The notes beneath the pieces were generated by a model, which saw only the letters and a list, made by a program, of their open reading frames with translations, was not told the origin of the DNA and searched no databases. A program made the position numbers and the translations under genes. This document shows, piece after piece, positions 1 to 11,548 of a DNA stretch of 64,000 nt. The stretch is from Gemmatimonas sp. (GTDB lineage Bacteria; Gemmatimonadota; Gemmatimonadetes; Longimicrobiales; Longimicrobiaceae). Location of the stretch: assembly GCA_009380025.1 (NCBI GenBank), contig WHSP01000003.1:1-64000 (forward strand), written 5' to 3'. Numbering within the stretch: the first letter of the stretch is position 1; every line of letters begins with the position of its first letter.

Positions 1-155
1 TGAATGCATCTAAGTGGGAAGCCCTGCCCAAGATGAATCCTCCCAGGCCGCAAGGCCTCTGAAGGGCCGTGGGAGACCACCACGTGGATAGGCGGCAGGT
101 GGAAGCGTGGCAACACGTGCAGCCGAGCCGTACTAAGGGCCCGTGCGGCTTGACC
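1..155 (+). rRNA. rrl: 23S ribosomal RNA, 3' end (truncated by window start)
   Basis: Sequence 'tgaatgcatctaagtgggaagccctgcccaagatgaa...agccgtactaa...cggcttgacc' is the conserved 3' terminus of bacterial 23S rRNA; a 5S gene follows. The 3' boundary is approximate. Confidence 0.93.
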
Positions 156-276
156 GGAGTTTTTCGGCAGTGCCGCATTCCGATGAAAGCACCGCACGAA
201 CTACCGAACGAGCACACGTCAGGCACACTCTCCTGGACTCGTGCCCCCACTACCCAACCACCCACCCCTTTCGATC

Positions 277-388
277 GGCGGCCAGAGCGCGGGGGATCCA
301 CCCGATCCCATTCCGAACTCGGCAGTTAAGCCCCGCTGCGCGGATGGTACTGCCGGGGCAACCCGGTGGGAGAGTACGTCGCCGCCGA
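277..388 (+). rRNA. rrf: 5S ribosomal RNA
   Basis: Contains the 5S core 'ccgatcccattccgaactcggcagttaagcccc...atggtactgcc...gtgggagagta', flanked by complementary ends ggcgg(cc)/(gcc)gccgcc. Ends approximate. Confidence 0.93.
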
Positions 389-404
389 TCTACTCCTACA
401 ACCC

Positions 405-449
405 AACGAAGGCCCCAGGCTCTTACCCGCCCGGGGCCTCGTTGCTTTT
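405..449 (+). terminator. Rho-independent terminator of the rRNA operon
   Basis: Inverted repeat AACGAaGGCCCC ... GGGGCCTCGTT followed by GCTTTTC, directly after 5S. Confidence 0.75.
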
Positions 450-525
450 CCCCCTGATTCCCTTCGCCCCGACGCCCCCCGATCCGCCTTTTCCGCGCTG
501 CTCACAAGCTCTAGATTCAGAATCC

Positions 526-1419
526 ATGTCGATGGGAACTCGTGCCGGGACGGTTGCGATCGTAGGGCTGCCGAACGTGGGCAAGTCCTCGCTCCTCAAT
601 CGGTTCCTCGAGACCAAGCTGAGCATCGTAACCGCGTCTGCCCAGACCACTCGAGAGCGGGTGGTCGGGATCGACACGAGGGACGGGATCCAGATCGTCT
701 TTGTCGACACGCCTGGAGTCGTCGATCCCGCGTATCTGCTTCACCACTCGATGCTGGAGATCATCGAAAGAACGGTTGCGGACGCGGACGTAGTGGTCCT
801 CTTACTCGACGCCACCAAGCATCCGCCGACACTGCCGACTCCGATCGAAGAACGCCTCGCTGCGTCGCGCGGGAGTCTCGTTGTAGCCATCAACAAGATC
901 GACCGGGCACGGCCCGGCGACGTAGAAGCCCTGCAGCGGTGGACCGTGGATCACTTCGGCGCAGCCGCGGAAGAGGTCTCGGTCGCGACCGGCGAGGGGG
1001 TCGACTCGCTTCGCCAAGAGCTAGGCGTTCGACTGCCGCCCTCTCCCTACCTCTATCCGGACGACGACATCTCCACGCAGTCCGTCCGCTTCTTCGTCTC
1101 GGAGCTGATTCGCGAAACCATCTTCGAGCAATACGCGGACGAACTTCCGTACAGCTCCGCCGTCGAGGTGGAGGAGTTTCGCGAAACTGAGGATCCCCTC
1201 TACATTCGCGCAACGATCTTCGTGGAGCGTCCATCCCAGAAGGGAATACTCATCGGGCGTAAAGGCAGAGCGCTTCGCGAGCTCGGCGTCGCCGCGCGGG
1301 CCAAGATCGAAGACTTCGTGCAGCAGAGGGTCTTCCTCGACCTGTGGATCAAGGTTCTTCCGAAGTGGCGGAAGCGCCCTTCGGACCTTCGCCGATTCGG
1401 CTTCCCCGTACCGGAGTAA
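526..1419 (+). CDS. era: GTPase Era
   Basis: GLPNVGKSS (G1), DTPG (G3), NKID (G4) and a C-terminal KH region (VERPSQKGILIGRKGRALRELGVAAR). Start set at ATG 526 inside the longer ORF 241..1419. Confidence 0.95.
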   Translation: MSMGTRAGTVAIVGLPNVGKSSLLNRFLETKLSIVTASAQTTRERVVGIDTRDGIQIVFVDTPGVVDPAYLLHHSMLEIIERTVADADVVVLLLDATKHPPTLPTPIEERLAASRGSLVVAINKIDRARPGDVEALQRWTVDHFGAAAEEVSVATGEGVDSLRQELGVRLPPSPYLYPDDDISTQSVRFFVSELIRETIFEQYADELPYSSAVEVEEFRETEDPLYIRATIFVERPSQKGILIGRKGRALRELGVAARAKIEDFVQQRVFLDLWIKVLPKWRKRPSDLRRFGFPVPE

Positions 1420-1427
1420 CTCAACGA

Positions 1428-1601
1428 ATGCTCGATCCAAAGTTGCTGGAAATACTCGTGTGTCCCAAGTGTCGCGGGGAGCTCGCACTGCGGGAGGATC
1501 CGCCGGCCCTCGTGTGCAACAACTGCCGCCTCGTCTATGAGATCAGGGACGGCATACCGATACTCCTGATCGACGAGGCGAAGGCTCTGGAGATTTCGTG
1601 A
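1428..1601 (+). CDS. Trm112/UPF0434-family small zinc-binding protein
   Basis: MLDPKLLEILVCPKCRGEL...LVCNNCRLVYEIRDGIPILL matches the family signature. ATG 1428 within ORF 1344..1601. Confidence 0.9.
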   Translation: MLDPKLLEILVCPKCRGELALREDPPALVCNNCRLVYEIRDGIPILLIDEAKALEIS

Positions 1602-1989
1602 GAGAAGAAATGCCGTCATTGGGCGGCATCGAGGCCTTCGGTTCGGACGCCCGGGAGGTTTGACATTGATCTCCTGGTCACGATAACTTCCGGCGTTCTC
1701 CTTCGTTCCTCTTCCCAGGTCCTGTCCAACGCGAAGTGCTGCCCGCACAACTCATTTGGGCGTTCGCCTCGCGCGGTACTGGAGCGCAGCATCCCGTTCG
1801 TGATTCCAGCACGCGAGGGAATGCTCGGAGGGCGGCGGACAGAGCGACTGGATCTTCCCCGCTTGCTGCCTGCGGAAACGGGCACCGCGGGGACACTCGA
1901 GGAGCGGAAAGGCCCGCGGGACGAACGACCGCACGTGAGATCGTTCTCGTTGTGGCAAGTCAGGTAATGCTAATCAGCACGACAGGAAG

Positions 1990-2613
1990 ATGAACGTCGG
2001 GTGTCCGGACTGCGGAACCGTCTACCGTGTGGATCCAGCTAAAGTGCCGGTCGCTGGAGTACGTGCGCGGTGTGTTCGATGCCCGAGTGAGTTCGAGGTA
2101 TCCGTCGAAGAGCGGTTCAGCCAACCGCCACAGCCTGCCACCGCTGCATTTGTGAGCGCCTCGGAGGGCTTGGAGTCTGGCGCGGTCGGCGACGGACCAA
2201 AGACCGTCGGACTGGAAGGGCATGATCGCGATGCGTCAGTGGGCGCGGAATGGTCGGGGGAGAGTTCGCTGGGCGAGTCCGAGACCAACGCAACTGAGAC
2301 GGCGACCACAGCATCGCCAGGGCAAACGGACGCGAACGAGCAGACGTTGCCGCCAGCGCCATTCGGTTCCGCGGATCCGGACGCGCGGGCTCGGCGGCTC
2401 GCGCGCGCTCTCGTCTCCGACATCGTGGTCTACCACCCCGACCGACGCGAGCAGAGCCTGAAGCAGGGAACTATTCGGCAGGATTTTCGCAGCGAGATCA
2501 GCAAGAGTTGGGACGAATACGTCGACCAGGTCGGGAACGAAATGGCCAGAAAGACGTCCTACTTCCAGGCGGCGCTCAACGAGATCCTAGCTGGGGGTGC
2601 GCGGATCTTCTGA
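1990..2613 (+). CDS. Zinc-ribbon (MJ0042-like) domain protein
   Basis: N-terminal MNVGCPDCGTVYRVDPAKVPVAGVRARCVRCPSEFEV, then a low-complexity linker, then a charged C-terminal domain. Confidence 0.75.
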   Translation: MNVGCPDCGTVYRVDPAKVPVAGVRARCVRCPSEFEVSVEERFSQPPQPATAAFVSASEGLESGAVGDGPKTVGLEGHDRDASVGAEWSGESSLGESETNATETATTASPGQTDANEQTLPPAPFGSADPDARARRLARALVSDIVVYHPDRREQSLKQGTIRQDFRSEISKSWDEYVDQVGNEMARKTSYFQAALNEILAGGARIF

Positions 2614-2678
2614 CGAACGAACCGGAAGCCTTTGCCTGTCCCAGTCTGGTAGATGCGGCGCATGCCAACGCCAGTTCG

Positions 2679-2713
2679 AAGGGGCCCCGCCAGGTGGCCC
2701 TTGTTTGTTTTTT
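2679..2713 (+). terminator. Putative rho-independent terminator upstream of prfB
   Basis: AAGGGGCC-ccgccaggt-GGCCCTT followed by GTTTGTTTTTT. Confidence 0.6.
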
Positions 2714-2732
2714 GGTCCCCGGGAGGTGATCG

Positions 2733-3843
2733 ATGATCATGATCAATGAAGGCAGGACGCGGTTGGACGACTACGATAACCGGCTCGGTGAGCTGAGGAG
2801 GTTTCTTTGACCTCGTCGCCAAGGAAGACCGGGTTCATCAGCTCGAGGCTCGAATGGCCGAGCCGGCCTTCTGGAACGATGCCGATCGAGCGCGAGGCGT
2901 CATCGACGAAGTCAACGATCTGAAGGCCTGGACGGATCCCTGGCGAGAGATGTCGTCCAAGGTCCAGGATCTTCGCGAGCTCGGTGAGCTCTTGGAGCAC
3001 GAAGACGATCCGGCGATGAACGAGGAGTGGAGCCGAGAAGTCGAGGAGGTCGGTGCCACCCTTCGTGACCTGGAGCTCCGGAACATGCTCCGCGGCGAAG
3101 ACGACAAGCGCGACGCAATCGTCACGATCCATCCCGGTGCCGGCGGGACGGAATCACAGGATTGGGCCGAGATGCTGCTTCGGATGTATCTGCGGTGGGG
3201 CGAGCAGCGTGGGTTCAGCGCCGAGCTGCTCGATCGATTGGAAGGTGAGGAAGCAGGCATCAAGTCCGTATCGTTCGAGATTCGCGGGCAGTACGCCTAC
3301 GGATACCTCAAGGCGGAACGTGGCGTTCACCGCCTGGTCCGCATCTCGCCCTTCGATTCCCAGGGCCGCCGCCACACCTCCTTCGCATCGGTGTTCGTCT
3401 ATCCGGTGGTCGACGATACGATCCAGATCGACGTCCGTGACGAGGATATCGAGATGGACGTCTATCGGGCGTCCGGTGCGGGCGGTCAGCATGTGAACAA
3501 GACGAGCAGTGCCGTGCGCCTTCGGCACACACCTTCGGGGATCGTCGTAACGTGCCAGCAGGAGCGGTCGCAGCACAAGAATCGAGCGACCGCGATGAAA
3601 ATGCTGAAGGCGGCCTTGTATCAACGCGCGCTCGAGGAGCAGGAGGCCGAGAAGGCGAAGCTCGAGTCGACCAAGACGGACATCGGCTGGGGCAGTCAGA
3701 TTCGGTCGTACGTCTTTCAGCCCTATACGATGGTGAATGACCATCGGACTGATCTCAAGGTCGGGGACGTGCAGAGCGTCATGGATGGCGACCTCGACCC
3801 GTTCATTCAGGCATACCTGAAGGAATTCGGCGCGAAAGCATGA
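2733..3843 (+). CDS. prfB: Peptide chain release factor 2 (expressed via programmed +1 frameshift)
   Basis: ATG 2733 opens MIMINEGRTRLDDYDNRLGELRRFL then in-frame TGA 2808-2810. A +1 shift continues as DLVAKEDRVHQLEARMAEPAFWND... into ORF 2854..3843, which contains the GGQ loop (SGAGGQHVNKTSSAVRLRH). Confidence 0.93.
2796..2811 (+). promoter_or_regulatory. prfB programmed +1 frameshift signal
   Basis: AGGAGG-TTT-CTT-TGA-C: internal Shine-Dalgarno-like hexamer, 3-nt spacer, CTT slippery codon and TGA stop, with the same layout as E. coli prfB. Confidence 0.92.
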
Positions 3844-5357
3844 CCGAGACGCGGAAGACGACGGAGTGGAACAGGGTCGAACGGGACCGGTTGGCCAAGC
3901 TCGAGGCGCTGCGCGAGAGGGGAGTGCCGCCCTACGCCTACCGGTTCGATCGGACGCACAGCGCCCGCGAGGCGATCGAAGGACTGCCGGCCAACCAGGA
4001 GGAAGGCGACCAGGTCCGTGTCGCAGGGCGTCTGATCGCGTTCCGCCGCATGGGCAAGAGCAGCTTCGCCCACGTTGCAGACCGTAGCGGCCGGATCCAG
4101 GCCTACTTCCAACTCAACGTTCTGGGGGCTGAGGGGTATGAGCTGCTGGATCTTTTCGACCTGGGTGATTGGGTCGGCGTCGAGGGCAATCTGTTCCGAA
4201 CCCGGACCGGCGAGATCACGATCCGGGTCGAGCATTTCGAGCTCCTTGCGAAGACGGTCAGACCGCTGCCCCTGGGTAAGGAAGAGCTGGATCCCGAGAC
4301 CGGGGAGCGGCGCGTCTACTCGGGCTTCTCGGACCGCGAAGCTCGATACCGGCAGCGCTACGCCGATCTCGCCGTCTCTCCCGAGGTGCGACAGGTCTTC
4401 GAGGTCCGGGCCCGCGTCGTTCGTGCCATCCGACGGTTTCTCGACGAGCGCGGCTTTCTGGAGGTCGAGACACCCGTCCTGCAACCGGTGTACGGCGGCG
4501 CCGCCGCCCGACCCTTCGTCACGCATCACAATACGCTCGATCTGCCACTGTACCTCCGGATCGCCGACGAGCTCTACCTCAAGCGTCTGATCGTGGGCGG
4601 GTTCGAGCGGGTCTACGAGATCGGCAAGGACTTTCGGAACGAGGGGATGGATCGGTTTCACAATCCCGAGTTCACCATGCTCGAGTTCTATGCTGCCTTC
4701 TTCGATTACGAAGACGTAATGGCCATGACGGAGGACCTCCTGGAGGCCGTCGTGACCGATGCTTCCGGCGGCACCGTGGTCGAATTCGGCGATGCGAAGA
4801 TCGACTTCCAGCGACCCTTCCGAAGGCTCACGATGTACGATGCGTTGGAGACGTTCGCCGATCTGGACGTCTCATCGCTGTCGGATGACGAACTGCGCCA
4901 GCGCGTCCGCGGGCTCGGCGTCGCCGACGCCGAGATGCTTGGCCGGGGCCGCCTGATCGACGAACTGTTCGGAGAGTTGGTCGAACCCAAACTGACACAG
5001 CCCACGTTCATTACCGACTACCCGCGGGAGATGTCGCCCCTCGCGAAGCCGAAACGGGGAGACCCCGAGCTGACGGAGCGCTTCGAGCTGATCGTCGCGG
5101 GCAAGGAACTGGCGAACGCGTACAGCGAGCTCAACGATCCGTTCGACCAGCGGGAGCGTTTTCAGTCCCAGATCGCGCTCAAAGAACTTGGGGACGAAGA
5201 AGCCCACGAGCTCGATGAGGATTTTGTTCGCGCGTTGGAATACGGGATGCCCCCGACCGGCGGATTCGGGATGGGTATCGATCGGCTCGTGATGGTGCTA
5301 ACGAACCAACCGTCGATTCGAGACGTGATCCTGTTTCCGGCGATGCGTCCGGAATAG
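3840..5357 (+). CDS. lysS: Lysyl-tRNA synthetase (class II)
   Basis: FRNEGMDRFHNPEFTMLEFY and GGFGMGIDRLVMVLTNQPSIRDVILFP class II motifs. ATGA overlap with the prfB stop. Confidence 0.96.
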   Translation: MTETRKTTEWNRVERDRLAKLEALRERGVPPYAYRFDRTHSAREAIEGLPANQEEGDQVRVAGRLIAFRRMGKSSFAHVADRSGRIQAYFQLNVLGAEGYELLDLFDLGDWVGVEGNLFRTRTGEITIRVEHFELLAKTVRPLPLGKEELDPETGERRVYSGFSDREARYRQRYADLAVSPEVRQVFEVRARVVRAIRRFLDERGFLEVETPVLQPVYGGAAARPFVTHHNTLDLPLYLRIADELYLKRLIVGGFERVYEIGKDFRNEGMDRFHNPEFTMLEFYAAFFDYEDVMAMTEDLLEAVVTDASGGTVVEFGDAKIDFQRPFRRLTMYDALETFADLDVSSLSDDELRQRVRGLGVADAEMLGRGRLIDELFGELVEPKLTQPTFITDYPREMSPLAKPKRGDPELTERFELIVAGKELANAYSELNDPFDQRERFQSQIALKELGDEEAHELDEDFVRALEYGMPPTGGFGMGIDRLVMVLTNQPSIRDVILFPAMRPE

Positions 5358-5372
5358 AGTAGGGAACAGAGA

Positions 5373-6623
5373 GTGAGCCCCTTGAAACTCGAATGGTTCA
5401 TCGCCCGACGCTATCTCGCCTCGCGCCGGGGTGTGCGCTTCCTCTCGCTGATCACCCTGATCGCGATCGGGGGTGTGTTCGTGGGCGTCATGGCGCTGAT
5501 CGTGGTGACGTCCGTTATGAGCGGGTTGCAGACCGATCTTCGGGAGAAGATCCTCGGGAACAATCCCCACATCTTCGTCACGAAGTACGGCGAGACGATG
5601 GAGCTACAGGGTTGGGAGGACACCCTGGAACGCGTCCGAGTCGTCCAGGACGTCGAGGCGGCCGCCCCCCTGGTCCACGCCGAAGTCGCTCTCGGGACCC
5701 CGGGCGGGCACGCACAGGCTGCGATCCTGCGTGGCATCGATCCGACCGCGACGGGAGAGCCGATCACCGATATCGTCGGTCAAATCCGGTCCGGTGAATT
5801 GGAGCTCGGGAAAACCGAATCCGGATTTCCACCGCTGCTGATCGGGGAGGGTCTTGCAGAACGATTCTCCGCCTACGAAGGGCGGGTCGTGAATGTGATC
5901 TCTCTCCAGGGCGTCCAGGTTTCCGCGATGGGAACGCTCGTTCCGAGGATTCGGAGGTTCGAGGTCGCCGGGCAGTTCCGAACGGGGATGTACGAGTACG
6001 ACAACAGCTTCATGTACACGACCCTCGAAGCGGCACAGGATCTCACTGGGCTGGCGCCCGGAGTCAGCCACATCGAGGTGAAAGTCGCCGACCCGATCAA
6101 TGCGGATGTTGTGGCGAACCGCATCGAAGACGAGCTCGGATTCCCTTATTGGGCACAGGACTGGATCGCGATGAACGCCCCGCTCTTTTCGGCACTCCAG
6201 CTCGAGAAGCTGGCGATGGGGATTATCCTTCTCCTCATCGTCATCGTGGCGGCGTTCAACATCATCTCTACCCTCGTCATGGTGGTGACCGACAAGACCC
6301 GGGAGATCGGCATCCTGAAGTCGATGGGCCTCAAGTCCTCCCAGGTCCAGCGCGTGTTCATGTTGCAGGGCGTCGTGATCGGTACCGTCGGGTCACTCCT
6401 CGGCGCCGGAAGTGGGCTTCTGCTGGTCTGGCTGCTGGACAGGTACCAGTTCATCGAGATCCCCGGGGATGTCTACTTCATCGATCGGCTGCCGGTCGCG
6501 TTCGACCCGCTCGAGATCGGGACCATCGTCGGCGCGAGCCTGCTGATCTCCTTCCTGGCGACCCTGTACCCCGCGCGCCAGGCCGCACGGCTCTTCCCCG
6601 TGGAAGCGATCCGGCATGAGTGA
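5373..6623 (+). CDS. Lipoprotein-releasing ABC transporter permease (LolC/E family)
   Basis: N-terminal FIARRYLASRRGVRFLSLITLIAIGGVFVGVMALIVVTSVMSG and C-terminal FtsX-type helices (MVVTDKTREIGILKSMG). Followed by lolD. Confidence 0.93.
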   Translation: MSPLKLEWFIARRYLASRRGVRFLSLITLIAIGGVFVGVMALIVVTSVMSGLQTDLREKILGNNPHIFVTKYGETMELQGWEDTLERVRVVQDVEAAAPLVHAEVALGTPGGHAQAAILRGIDPTATGEPITDIVGQIRSGELELGKTESGFPPLLIGEGLAERFSAYEGRVVNVISLQGVQVSAMGTLVPRIRRFEVAGQFRTGMYEYDNSFMYTTLEAAQDLTGLAPGVSHIEVKVADPINADVVANRIEDELGFPYWAQDWIAMNAPLFSALQLEKLAMGIILLLIVIVAAFNIISTLVMVVTDKTREIGILKSMGLKSSQVQRVFMLQGVVIGTVGSLLGAGSGLLLVWLLDRYQFIEIPGDVYFIDRLPVAFDPLEIGTIVGASLLISFLATLYPARQAARLFPVEAIRHE

Positions 6624-7356
6624 CGAACGGGTGGAAGAGGGCGCCGCCATCGCGGCGATTGGCGTTCACAAGACGTATGTGGGCGGCGACGGATCGTTGC
6701 TCGAAGTACTCGCCGGAGCGGATCTTGTAGTTCAGCCGGGCGAGACGGTCGCAATCATCGGTGAGAGCGGCTCGGGGAAATCGACGCTACTCCACCTCCT
6801 CGGCGGACTCGACCGTCCGACCAAAGGCAGCGTCTGGATCGGGGGGACACGACTCGCGAACCTGGATGAGGACGCTACCAGTCGAATCCGAAACCAAAGC
6901 ATCGGCTTCGTCTTTCAGTTCCACCATCTCCTGCGCGAGTTCACTGTGCTGGAAAACGTCATGATCCCCACACTGATCACGGGTCGGACGGCAGCCCAGG
7001 CGAGGGACCGCGCCCGGAAGCTCCTCTGTGACGTTGGGCTGGAGGGCCGGCTAGAGCACAAACCATCTCAGCTCTCCGGGGGGGAACAGCAGCGGGTCGC
7101 CGTGGCGCGAGCGCTGGTCAATGAGCCCCTCGCGTTGCTGGCCGATGAGCCTTCGGGCAATCTGGACCCGGGCACGAGCGACCGTCTCCACCAGCTACTG
7201 TTCACCGTCAACGAAAGCTACGGGACGGCGATGGTTCTCGTGACGCACAACATGCATCTGGCGGAGCGATCCGGAAGAGTCCTCGAGGTTCGGGGCGGCC
7301 AGCTCGTGCCCACGACCCTCGAGGCGACCGAGTATCCGAAACGTTCTGTAGGGTGA
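6616..7356 (+). CDS. lolD: Lipoprotein-releasing ABC transporter ATPase LolD
   Basis: Walker A GESGSGKST, signature LSGGEQQRVAVARAL, Walker B LLADEPSGNLD. Confidence 0.93.
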   Translation: MSDERVEEGAAIAAIGVHKTYVGGDGSLLEVLAGADLVVQPGETVAIIGESGSGKSTLLHLLGGLDRPTKGSVWIGGTRLANLDEDATSRIRNQSIGFVFQFHHLLREFTVLENVMIPTLITGRTAAQARDRARKLLCDVGLEGRLEHKPSQLSGGEQQRVAVARALVNEPLALLADEPSGNLDPGTSDRLHQLLFTVNESYGTAMVLVTHNMHLAERSGRVLEVRGGQLVPTTLEATEYPKRSVG

Positions 7357-7862
7357 GCACATACGCGATGCGGTGCGATAGCTGTGGGAAGAGTGACGCT
7401 GTGATTCAGCTGACGCAGGTCGAGAACAACGAAATGCGCGTTCTTCACCTGTGTGCATCGTGCGCGGCCGATCGGGGGGTCGAGACGGAAACACAGCAGG
7501 TGAACGAGCCTCTGGCCGATTTCCTGGCCCAGATCGGAAAGGGGGCCGGCGAGGGGCCCGCGAAGGGCCGCTGCCCCGCCTGCGGCCTCACGGCCTCGCA
7601 GCTCCGGCAGACCGGTCGGCTCGGCTGCGGTGTCTGCTACACCCATTACGACGATCACCTTCGTAGCCTCCTGAGGCGGCTGCACGGGGGCTCGAAGCAC
7701 GTCGGCAAGATGATCCTCCCTGCGGATCCGGAAGACTCCGACCGGACGGCGAGGATTCTCAGCTTGCGCCGGAGCCTGCAGAAGGCGGTCGATGCGGAAG
7801 ATTTCGAGCATGCCGCGTCCCTTCGGGATGAACTGCGCAGGCTCAATACGCCCGATCAGTGA
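7353..7862 (+). CDS. mcsA: McsA-like protein: zinc CXXC pairs plus UVR motif (arginine kinase activator)
   Basis: MRCDSCGKSDAVIQLTQ...HLCASCA...CPACG...CGVCY...LRRSLQKAVDAEDFEHAASLRDELRRL. Immediately upstream of mcsB. Confidence 0.88.
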   Translation: MSTYAMRCDSCGKSDAVIQLTQVENNEMRVLHLCASCAADRGVETETQQVNEPLADFLAQIGKGAGEGPAKGRCPACGLTASQLRQTGRLGCGVCYTHYDDHLRSLLRRLHGGSKHVGKMILPADPEDSDRTARILSLRRSLQKAVDAEDFEHAASLRDELRRLNTPDQ

Positions 7863-7883
7863 CCGACGTAACCGTATGACCCG

Positions 7884-8984
7884 ATGAGAGAAGCGACATC
7901 GTTGTCGAATTCCGGCCTGGAATGGCTCGCAGCCGATGGGCCCTCCTCGGACGTCGTGCTCTCCACCCGGGTTCGGCTGGCGAGGAATCTGGAGAGTCAC
8001 CGGTTCGCCCTCCGCTCCGACGAAGCCGAACGAGAGGCTATTTTCGCGTCCGCACGGGAAGCCGCCGAGCGGACCCGTTCCCTGCGAGAAGGAACGGTTC
8101 TGGCAATGAGGCGCCTCGCAGAGCCGACGCGGCGAATTCTCCTCGAACGCCACCTCGTGAGCAAGGAGTTGGTGGGGGATGGAGAGCGGGAGCCCCCCGC
8201 TTTCAGCGGTCTCTTCCTCGCCGGGGACGACTCGCTCGGCATCATGGTGAACGAGGAAGACCACCTTCGGCTTCAGAGCCTGGTGAGCGGATTTCGACTT
8301 CGGGAAGCGTGGCGGCGTGTCGATGGCCTGGACGAGGAGTTGGGAATGCATCTCAGGTATGCATTCCACCCCGAGTTTGGCTATCTTACGTCATGTCCGA
8401 CGAACGTCGGTACGGGGTTGAGGGCGTCCGTTCTCGTCCACCTTCCCGCGCTCGTCCTGACGCAGGAAATCGGGAAGGTGCTCCAAGGGATCACGCAGGT
8501 CGGGCTGACCTTCCGCGGTCTCTATGGGGAGGGGTCGGAAGTCGTCGGAAACTTCTTCCAGATCTCGAACCAGACCACGCTGGGGAAGACGGAAGAAGAT
8601 CTGATCGATCATCTACAGAAGATCGTTCAGCAGGTCGTGACTTACGAGCAGCAGGCGAGGAACGTACTGCTACGGGATGCCCGCACCGTAATCGAAGACA
8701 AGGTCTGGCGGGCGTACGGTTTGCTTCGTTACGCGAGGTCGATTTCTTTCGAGGAAGTGATGAACCTTTTGAGTGGAGTTCGCCTCGGTTTGGGGCTGAA
8801 ACTTCTACCTAGAGTCCGTGTATACACGCTCAACCAAATCATGATCTTTACGCAGTCCGCTCACCTCGAGAAGCTGGCCGGAGCTTCCCTCTCGGCAGGC
8901 GACGCGGATTCCTACCGAGCCAGCTACATTCGTCGTCTTCTCGCTACGGAGGAGGCTCCAGATCACGAGGGCAACTCACAATAG
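7884..8984 (+). CDS. mcsB: Protein-arginine kinase McsB
   Basis: Phosphagen-kinase-family motifs VVLSTRVRLARNLESHRF, TSCPTNVGTGLRASV, GEGSEVVGNFFQISNQTTLGKTEEDL. Located between mcsA and clpC. Confidence 0.94.
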   Translation: MREATSLSNSGLEWLAADGPSSDVVLSTRVRLARNLESHRFALRSDEAEREAIFASAREAAERTRSLREGTVLAMRRLAEPTRRILLERHLVSKELVGDGEREPPAFSGLFLAGDDSLGIMVNEEDHLRLQSLVSGFRLREAWRRVDGLDEELGMHLRYAFHPEFGYLTSCPTNVGTGLRASVLVHLPALVLTQEIGKVLQGITQVGLTFRGLYGEGSEVVGNFFQISNQTTLGKTEEDLIDHLQKIVQQVVTYEQQARNVLLRDARTVIEDKVWRAYGLLRYARSISFEEVMNLLSGVRLGLGLKLLPRVRVYTLNQIMIFTQSAHLEKLAGASLSAGDADSYRASYIRRLLATEEAPDHEGNSQ

Positions 8985-9052
8985 CAGCTAACACTCATCA
9001 GGACCGCGTCGCGCCGCGACCAGGGCGGGGGTGATCGGCAGAAAGGCCGGCA

Positions 9053-11530
<2,478 letters not shown>

Positions 11531-11548
11531 CACCCAACCCATCGGCTG

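Noticed and set aside
241-525. 5' extension of the era ORF over 5S rRNA (ORF 241..1419)
   Set aside because: Overlaps 5S rRNA and its terminator; Era homology begins after ATG 526.
7218-8369. Minus-strand 383-aa ORF opposite lolD-mcsA-mcsB
   Set aside because: Antisense to genes with strong family motifs; typical high-GC spurious ORF with no recognisable domain.
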